From positions 17,485,162 to 17,549,161 of the forward strand of contig NW_024037072.1 of NCBI RefSeq assembly GCF_015706575.1: a stretch of 64,000 bases of DNA, in the 5' to 3' direction. The DNA comes from Patiria miniata (Eukaryota; Echinodermata; Asteroidea; Valvatida; Asterinidae). This document shows, piece after piece, positions 57,565 to 64,000 of the stretch. A program made the translations under genes and the position numbers. Position 1 is the first letter of the stretch; each line of letters starts with the position of its first letter. The notes beneath the pieces are model-generated. The model worked only from the letters and a program-made list of their open reading frames with translations, was not told the origin of the DNA and made no database searches.

Positions 57565-60500
57565 TCAGACAGTATTATTGTTGATAGTAACTTCCTGGCC
57601 CACACACTTGTTCACCTGATAAACTTCCTCGCTGTCATACATGTAGCCCAAGTCATGGTGTAATTTCTCCGTTAGCTCTGCTACATAAATGCTGTCCTCA
57701 TGTCGGACAAGGGAGCACTCCTTTTCGCCTTGGAGGAAAAAGTGGAAAAAATTGTCATGTTTTTTTTAAATAAACGATCAAATCCCTTTTTCAGGTTTCC
57801 CCCCCCGTTTTTACCTTGAAATGGATCCGTTCTCCTTTTGTTTGATCAAACACAGACAGTCGAATATTTCTTTCACTTCATCTGCCACGTAGTTGTATAC
57901 AGACTAGTAATCGCATTCGTTTACAAAACACTGAGTTTTCAAATACCGTCAACAGACAAAAGATGGGTATAGCTGGCATATCAATCACCTCCAGTCAAAG
58001 CATGGCTGTATCAAATTAACATGGGAATTTTTAGCCTTTGGCAACAGTCTCTTGATTGATTTTGATTGCTGTGGTGGCGTACGGTAGCTGAACTTAAGAG
58101 GGAGGGTTGCATATGTCGTTGGAGTCACCACGATTCGATATTGACTGAAATTACTTACATTTTTGTCATGCTATCCTCTAAAATCTATAAAAAAAAAGTT
58201 TTGAAATTTTGTTGACAGACCATATGCTGGATTTTTGTCATCATGATCATCATTTTGTGCTGAAAACAACGCGATGTGAGCAAACAACTCTTTATACTTT
58301 TACGTGTGCGCATTAGCAAAAATCCCTTTCTCACCCGTAAAAATATACTAACCGTAGGTTCTGCTACAGTTTGCGGAGATTACGGTAGGCATACCCGTGA
58401 AATTAGGCCCAGGTCAGGAACAAAGTGTATAGATTCGCTACAAAGTTCTCAATCTTGCTCTTGCATATATTGGCACTTATTGGGTACCGGAACAAAGGGC
58501 AACAATAGGGATATTGGTACCCCGCAAGTCTGTCTTTAGCAATTGAAGTACCCCGATTTCTACGGGGACAAAGGAGAACAAAAGAAGGGGATTAGGGTCG
58601 AACAATAGCGGTACCCCTAAATATGCTAATAAGTGTGTGTGTCCGTTAAATTGTACCTCGCATGATGCACTGTCGCACAGCCTCGCCTTCGTACCTCATA
58701 CCCACGGCATTGGGGTAATTCTGAGGAAGCTCGCTGGACGGAAGAGAAAATTCAAGTATCTCTGTCTTCTCCTTTGGATCATAAGGGGTTCCCTTTCCCG
58801 ATTGCGTGGTTACTTCCAGTCTTGTTGGTGACCAAAAGGGAGCTGGTATCTGTGAATTTGGTTTAATGGTGATGCACTACAGTGAGGCACTTCATGTCGT
58901 TTTTTCCCCATTTGATCTCAAATGTTTATGGCTAAATGATACTTCAGAAGAACTGTTTACGATTGGTGATCTTTCGGAATATAAGAAAGAAAAAAGGAAG
59001 TGTTTAGAAATGGGTCATTCTTTTCTGTTACGTCTGAAATCTATGTTTTATAATTCTGATGCCTTCCTTAATGAAGTCGTCCTCCAATAGCAAACTACCA
59101 CCAATAAGTATAAATTGTTAAAAGTCATTCTTAATGGCAAATTACAAGGTGCTGGCAATAGGAAAGAGGACAATGTCACACTGTCTTTGGACTCTGAATT
59201 AATAACGTTCAAGTGATTTATTTATTTCGTTTTTTATTTTAATTTTTTAATTCATTTTTTTAGGGAAGGGTAACTTTCCTTCTGAATAAATTCCTTCCCG
59301 GACATTTTACCAAACGCCCTACATTGTCACATAATTATGTCCTTGTTTAGAAAGTAAAGCCTCCTTTTTTTGCAAACATGTTATAGAACGAGCCAATACC
59401 TTAATATGACCTTTGGTACCTTGAATGTTGACCTCATTGGGTAACGCCACGGTCATACTGAGCGACAGTGAAGCAGCTGCTTTATTCGGAAACAGCATTG
59501 TTATCACGCATGTTTCATCGACTCCTACAGAATGGAGATAGAAATGGTATTTTAGACTCGTGGAGATAATGTAACTTTCATAGGAAATTTATACCACGTA
59601 CAGTTCCACTTCATTAGGTGCATGCGGATGATACAGTTTGCCTGTTACGTGTGTCAGTAATCCGTTCTCCCCACTTCAGAATTATTCAGTATCTGGTTTT
59701 GGGGTCTAAAGCATTTCTTAATCTCCGTCTGCATAAAGTTTATACTCTCGATCATTTTTAAGCAATGAAAAAAACCTAAATTTAACAAAGACAAGACATA
59801 CCATTAAAGCACAATGACACCTTTCCTCGACGAAACCAATACATGACTTAAAAAAAAATCATAAAAGAAACGACAAAGAAAACCACTAAAAGTGCATTCG
59901 TTTTAGGTCTATCCTTTTACCTGTATCCGCAAGAAACCCCTTTCCACTGCATGACACTGGCCGCTGACCGAACACCATGAGTGCCAAATTTAAAAGGTAC
60001 GGCCCGTTATCCAGAAGGATGCCCCCACCGAACTCTGTTAACGAAGAATAGACCGCACTGTTTTTCCATTGTAAAACAAAAATCTGTGTTTTTGTGCATG
60101 CAATTAATTTTTTTTTTAATGTAAAGAAAACATCCATTTACGTTTGTTCCTGTAGTAAATCAATGTTAATATGGCTACTCTCCAAGAATCCGGGATTCTA
60201 CATTCGAACTTATAGGCTCCCAGAATGAAGTCCTGTGGGTTTTTGTGAAGACTTAGGTGCTGAAATTACTGAGGTGAAACTCCTCCTTAGTCTTAACGTA
60301 TGGATGAACCGGTATCTCCAAAAGTTGTGATATTATGAAAGAGACCAATTCCCCATCTTACGACTCATCTACTGTAGTTCTGAGATGTTGAGGCGCTAGA
60401 TAGTATCAGCAAGGACTGCCTAGACATTCGTCTCTTTATCATGAGCTTGATGACACCAACTTAGTATATTTACTTTTTTCGAAAAGTCTTTCCTTGAAGT

Positions 60501-61846
60501 CCGCGGAGACGCCCATAGCACCCTGCAGGAACTTGACCTCCCCTATGACCCCATCCGAAATGAGGTGACGTAGTTTATCTGCAGCCGGGAAGAACCGTGA
60601 CCACCAACCCTGTAATTCAAATGGTAGTTCCTTAACGAGATGAATTCATCAATCTCAGCTGAATGTTTGATTTAACAGTAATTGTTGTGGGATCTTCGTT
60701 AAAAGACGAGCCGGCCCCAAAATATACCTCTTACCTTCTTCTTTCTCTTATCTTCTTCTTTCTCTATTTTTTTGGGACTTCTTATGGGATTGTGATAAAT
60801 TGGACTACATGTCCCTGAGGAACTTACAAACACACGAACAAGATTACTCACAAATGTTTCACATTGAAGTAAAGACCCCCAGGTTGATTGTGGAAACCTA
60901 ATTGTTACTTATTTGTTTGATGGTTGTGAGGTATTACCCCGCTGCGTTAATTAACAGCGTAGTTTTTACCTCCATGAAGAAGACACCCTTCTCCCTCGAC
61001 GTTTCGATGATTTCCGTGCATTGGTCTTTGTTTAACGCCAGTGGTTTTTCACAGAGAACGTGTTTTCCATGGTTCAAAAACAGCTTGCTCAACGGCAGGT
61101 GGTCTTGGTTGACAGCGGCAACGTACACGATGTCTTTTTGTATTTTTGAGGGAAGAAAATGAGAGAGAGACACAATTACTGCAGTTTTAGTCGGAGGTCC
61201 AACTTGGAACAGACTCGACGACACCGGCACGTGTGTTTGGTCTGTCATTGTTGAGTTGGCGTTCATATTGCAATCAATCAGTAGAGTGAAGAGCACATTG
61301 CATCAAACATGGCGACTGAAATTTACAACCACTGATAAACGCATCTGAATTATACATTCTACAGATGGGTGTTTCTAGCCATAAATGTGGAGATTGATTT
61401 AGTTTGTGCACTGAGAAATTTAGACCTACCGTTTTTAGCGAAACAGTAACGTAGGCCGTTCAGATCAAAACATTAATATCAGATAGACTACATGTGTCGT
61501 ACTATACGTTCGTGTCGTTTAACTTACTTAGCGCCAGTTACTACTCGCAAGGCTTAATTGCGACCATTGTGGTCTGCAAAGTGTTCTCCCCTCCCGTAAA
61601 CCTGCTGTAACTGCAACCACTTGGTTCTTGGCTTAACTTACCGACATTGGGATCCGTCGCTAAGTCCTCGTATATGTCGTAGACGACACCAATACCGTGT
61701 CGCTTGGCTAGTTGTTGGGCTTGGTGCACTACCCGGGCTTCGGCGATGGCCACCACCGTGTGCTCCTCGCGCGGTAGAGTACTGAGACCCACCAGAAAGT
61801 CATTGGCAATCATGCCTGCCGTACAGATGCCCCAACGTAACTTCAT
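57565..61846 (-). CDS. DHDH: Trans-1,2-dihydrobenzene-1,2-diol dehydrogenase
   Basis: Seven exons join with exact phases: 61846-61642, 61133-60970, 60609-60474, 60034-59921, 59521-59400, 58849-58657 and 57728-57565. This gives 365 residues, close to the roughly 330-390 of the family. The start MKLRWGICTAGMIANDF is the Rossmann NADP-binding end. The catalytic CEKP lies at residues 96-99 (Lys98), then FFMEGWWSRFFPA (Trp125), GGGILLDNGPY (Tyr181), VDETCVITMLFP, FWSPTRLEV, GMRYEGEAVRQCI and HEDSIYVAEL. The enzyme oxidises dihydrodiols and some sugars, or reduces dicarbonyls, with NADP(H), in the cytosol. An upstream in-frame ATG exists, but the chosen ATG gives the family N-terminus. The C-terminus is about 20 residues longer than usual. 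No break seen. Confidence 0.93.
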
Positions 61847-62392
61847 GACTCCCTTTAAGATGCTCGGGCTATCACTGCAAGATACACAAATCCTCAAGAT
61901 CTTTTCGTTGTGTGGGCGTTGTTAATAAAGGGTAGTGGTGGGTGAAGAATTAACTGAAAGCACATTGCCTCTCTGTCTACTCTTGGGATGGCTCTGACAG
62001 AGTGACCAGATAATTACAACCGGCCGAAAGCCCAGCGTCCCGACGCGAAGTCCACGAAGCTTATTGGCTAAAAGTTTACAGCGTGTACTAATTTGCATGC
62101 CAGCGACCTTTCCAACTTTGCATTATTATCCCGTACATGGAAGTCACATGGCCGGGCCTGTAGTAAGTTAAAGTACTCCATACAAGCTACGGCAACAAGT
62201 TTGGTGTCCTACAAAATAATATAGGCTGCTCACTTGTTATGAATATTGTGCGGATGATCGACAGGGTTAGTCAGTCTGAGCACGAAGTTGCTACAGTTAC
62301 GCGTTGGCAGGATGAGCATACGCTGAGTATAAGACCTTTTACCATGCAAAGGTAAAAGGAAATATTTACACATTAAAGCTATATACTGAAGT

Positions 62393-62505
62393 TAAAGGGG
62401 TACTATCGCCTGAAATCCACGGAAATTGTATGGTTTGGATTGTTTACTTATCGATTTCAAAGGTCTAGTTGAAAGGAGACTAACCTAATGTCTTACCGTT
62501 CCCGA
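62393..62505. repeat. Dispersed repeat, copy 2
   Basis: Partner of 52606-52725 (TTTGGATTGTTTACTTATCG, GAAAGGAGACTAACCTAATG). Confidence 0.65.
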
Positions 62506-62777
62506 GAAAAGACGGACGTGATGGCGGACATTTTGTGGCATACGCTTGCGTCTTTCAAGCCATGTACATTCAATATACGCTGTGTGTCACAAGTGCACAC
62601 AGCACCAATACACGAATATTGTTTCTCGCAGTCCGCACAATTAGGGCCTAATGCGAACCACTGTGCGGCAGGATTTACAACTAGCACTCACTTTTTTACG
62701 CAAAATTATGCTTCCCTAAATTCGTTCTCGCATGGTTCTCGCAAGTGACAAAAACGCCCAGTTTTAAAGATGATCGT

Positions 62778-62779
<2 letters not shown>

Positions 62780-62829
<50 letters not shown>
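62780..62829. repeat. Poly-C tract of 50
   Basis: An unbroken run of 50 C. A second C-rich tract (C runs broken by A) lies at 63465-63513. The length is probably approximate in the assembly. Confidence 0.85.
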
Positions 62830-62830
<1 letters not shown>

Positions 62831-63804
62831 TTTGAAGACCGTTCCTCCGCCGCCGCTGGTTTTAGGTGAAAGGAACTGTCAGTGCCATAATAGTTGACAT
62901 CTGTTATCATGTTTTAGATCCCTTTTCAAATCAAACTTGTTCGTTTCTATGGTGTGGACTGTTTGGAAAACTTACCGCGAGATGTCACTGTCCTAGATGC
63001 AGAACACTGTCGTCACAGTTTGCTTCCCATCCACAACAGAAGCAGATGCGTGAAGACAGCGAGCAGCGATTATTTAGTAGCAACCTGTGCGCGTGACCCT
63101 CATATCATTATGATTCAAATCATGCAATGCAGAAAACGCAACAATAACTCTTTTATAAGCTTGCGTCTGGCTTGTATACACCTGTACTCTGAGCTCGGTG
63201 TATTTATTGTGGCCATTCCGTAACTGCTGTATCAAAGGCCAACAGTCATAGTTTAATTTGGGTACGGGTCATGCTCATAACGCTAAGCCCATGCTGGAAG
63301 GTGTTGTGCGTTCAAAGTTTGCAGTTCCTTGTGGTTCATAGTTCTAGAAATTTGGGATCAGTAAAATTAGACCCGACAGTCGCTCAACTTTGCAATGAAG
63401 TGGATGGATCCTTTTTCAAAACTGTTTTTAGTGACCATAAGTGGATTGAAAACTCACTCATAACCCCCCCCCCCCACCCCAACCCACCCCACCCCCCCCC
63501 CCCCCCCACCCCCAAAATGAATACCGATTACAAATGGGGTCTATCAAGCTTACATTTGATGTACGTCGAAATCACATGTGAGAGTTCTGGATATTTTTTT
63601 TTTTGATTTTTTTTTTAAAGTGTTGATGCGTCACTGGTGCCTCCTGGAATTCATTTACTGGTCTGCCCCAATTATAGAGACAGGGCCGCCACACAGGCTC
63701 GGTTCTAGAGCCTATATTTTAGTGGGGCTAGCAGGGGTGGATCCAGAAATGTTTAGAGGGAGGCGTGCTGAATTAAACGTAGACCGTTTTTTTCTTCGGA
63801 CAAG

Positions 63805-64000
63805 CAGTGGCGTAGCGTAGTCATTTGTATAGGTGGGGTAAACATTTCTTGAAAAGGGCACTTGCACATCCGTGCTGAAATTAAGACACTTTTTTTCCCG
63901 GACACTTGGCCTTCGTAAAATCAAATAGAGGGGTGGGGGGGGGGGGGCTGGTACCATCTGTCGATGGGGTCGCTGTTGAAAACCGACGACTTTGCACACT
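63805..64000. mobile_element. hAT-type element end, runs off the window
   Basis: Starts CAGTGGCGTAGCGTAG. Its interior (GGACACTTGGCCTTCGT..., a G run) matches 15845-15985 (GGACACTTGGCTTCCGT). The other end is outside the window. Confidence 0.5.

Larger units (their letters stand above)
61847..64000. other. Upstream of DHDH: repeats, no gene
   Basis: Holds the presumed DHDH promoter side (no clear element seen), a short dispersed repeat, two long C tracts and a hAT-type end. Reading frames here are short and without family features. Confidence 0.5.

Noticed and set aside
57813-57903. Open stretch on the minus strand that looks like a DHDH exon (YNYVADEVKEIFDCL)
   Set aside because: Its phases do not fit, and exon 58849-58657 joins directly and in frame to 57728-57565 with the expected motif. 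A chance resemblance.
58806-59090. 94-codon plus-strand frame
   Set aside because: It lies antisense to a DHDH exon and intron, with no family motif and no splice partner.

Overview
This window is a repeat-rich piece of an animal nuclear genome. Introns are GT-AG, the code is standard, and coding exons are about 50-320 bp, separated by introns of up to about 6 kb. The host genes are an Ig-domain receptor tyrosine kinase, an OFA-type major facilitator transporter and a dihydrodiol dehydrogenase. Together with Penelope-like, DIRS-like, LINE and hAT-type elements and abundant poly-G/poly-C and TACATG strings, they suggest a marine invertebrate, perhaps a non-vertebrate deuterostome (echinoderm, hemichordate or amphioxus). 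The phylum is inference.

Layout. 0-1.5 kb: a LINE remnant on the minus strand, split by a 502-bp insertion made of 220-bp tandem units. Each unit carries a hammerhead-ribozyme-like motif, and the insertion has a 13-bp target duplication. 1.6-11.6 kb: a receptor tyrosine kinase on the minus strand. Thirteen exons were joined by splice site and phase into 632 residues: two Ig domains, one membrane segment, a full kinase domain and a short tail. Its 5' end is missing. An upstream duplicated Ig exon is present but one base out of register, and a 500-N gap follows. 14.2-14.4 kb: a lone first exon of a monocarboxylate-transporter-like gene on the minus strand. 14.4-24 kb: no host gene, only repeats and DNA-transposon relics.

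24.06-48.41 kb: a complete 11-exon OFA-family transporter gene on the plus strand (488 aa). Its introns hold a 2-kb hAT-type element with a perfect 8-bp duplication and a large inner inverted array, a Penelope-like retroelement, a DIRS-like fossil with a DNA element inside it, two TTAA-flanked elements with a near-perfect or perfect 28-bp palindrome, a Harbinger-like element and a 192-bp tandem array. 48.6-52.3 kb: nested DNA elements and a LINE tail. 52.3-57.5 kb: no recognised gene. 57.6-61.8 kb: a complete 7-exon trans-1,2-dihydrobenzene-1,2-diol dehydrogenase gene on the minus strand (365 aa). 61.8-64 kb: repeats and long C tracts.

The host genes act in unrelated processes (signalling, anion transport, carbonyl or sugar oxidoreduction), so no operon-like logic applies. 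The most unusual item is the retrozyme-like tandem hammerhead element at the left end. Related hammerhead-like cores occur alone in a receptor-kinase intron and at the tail of the Penelope-like element.
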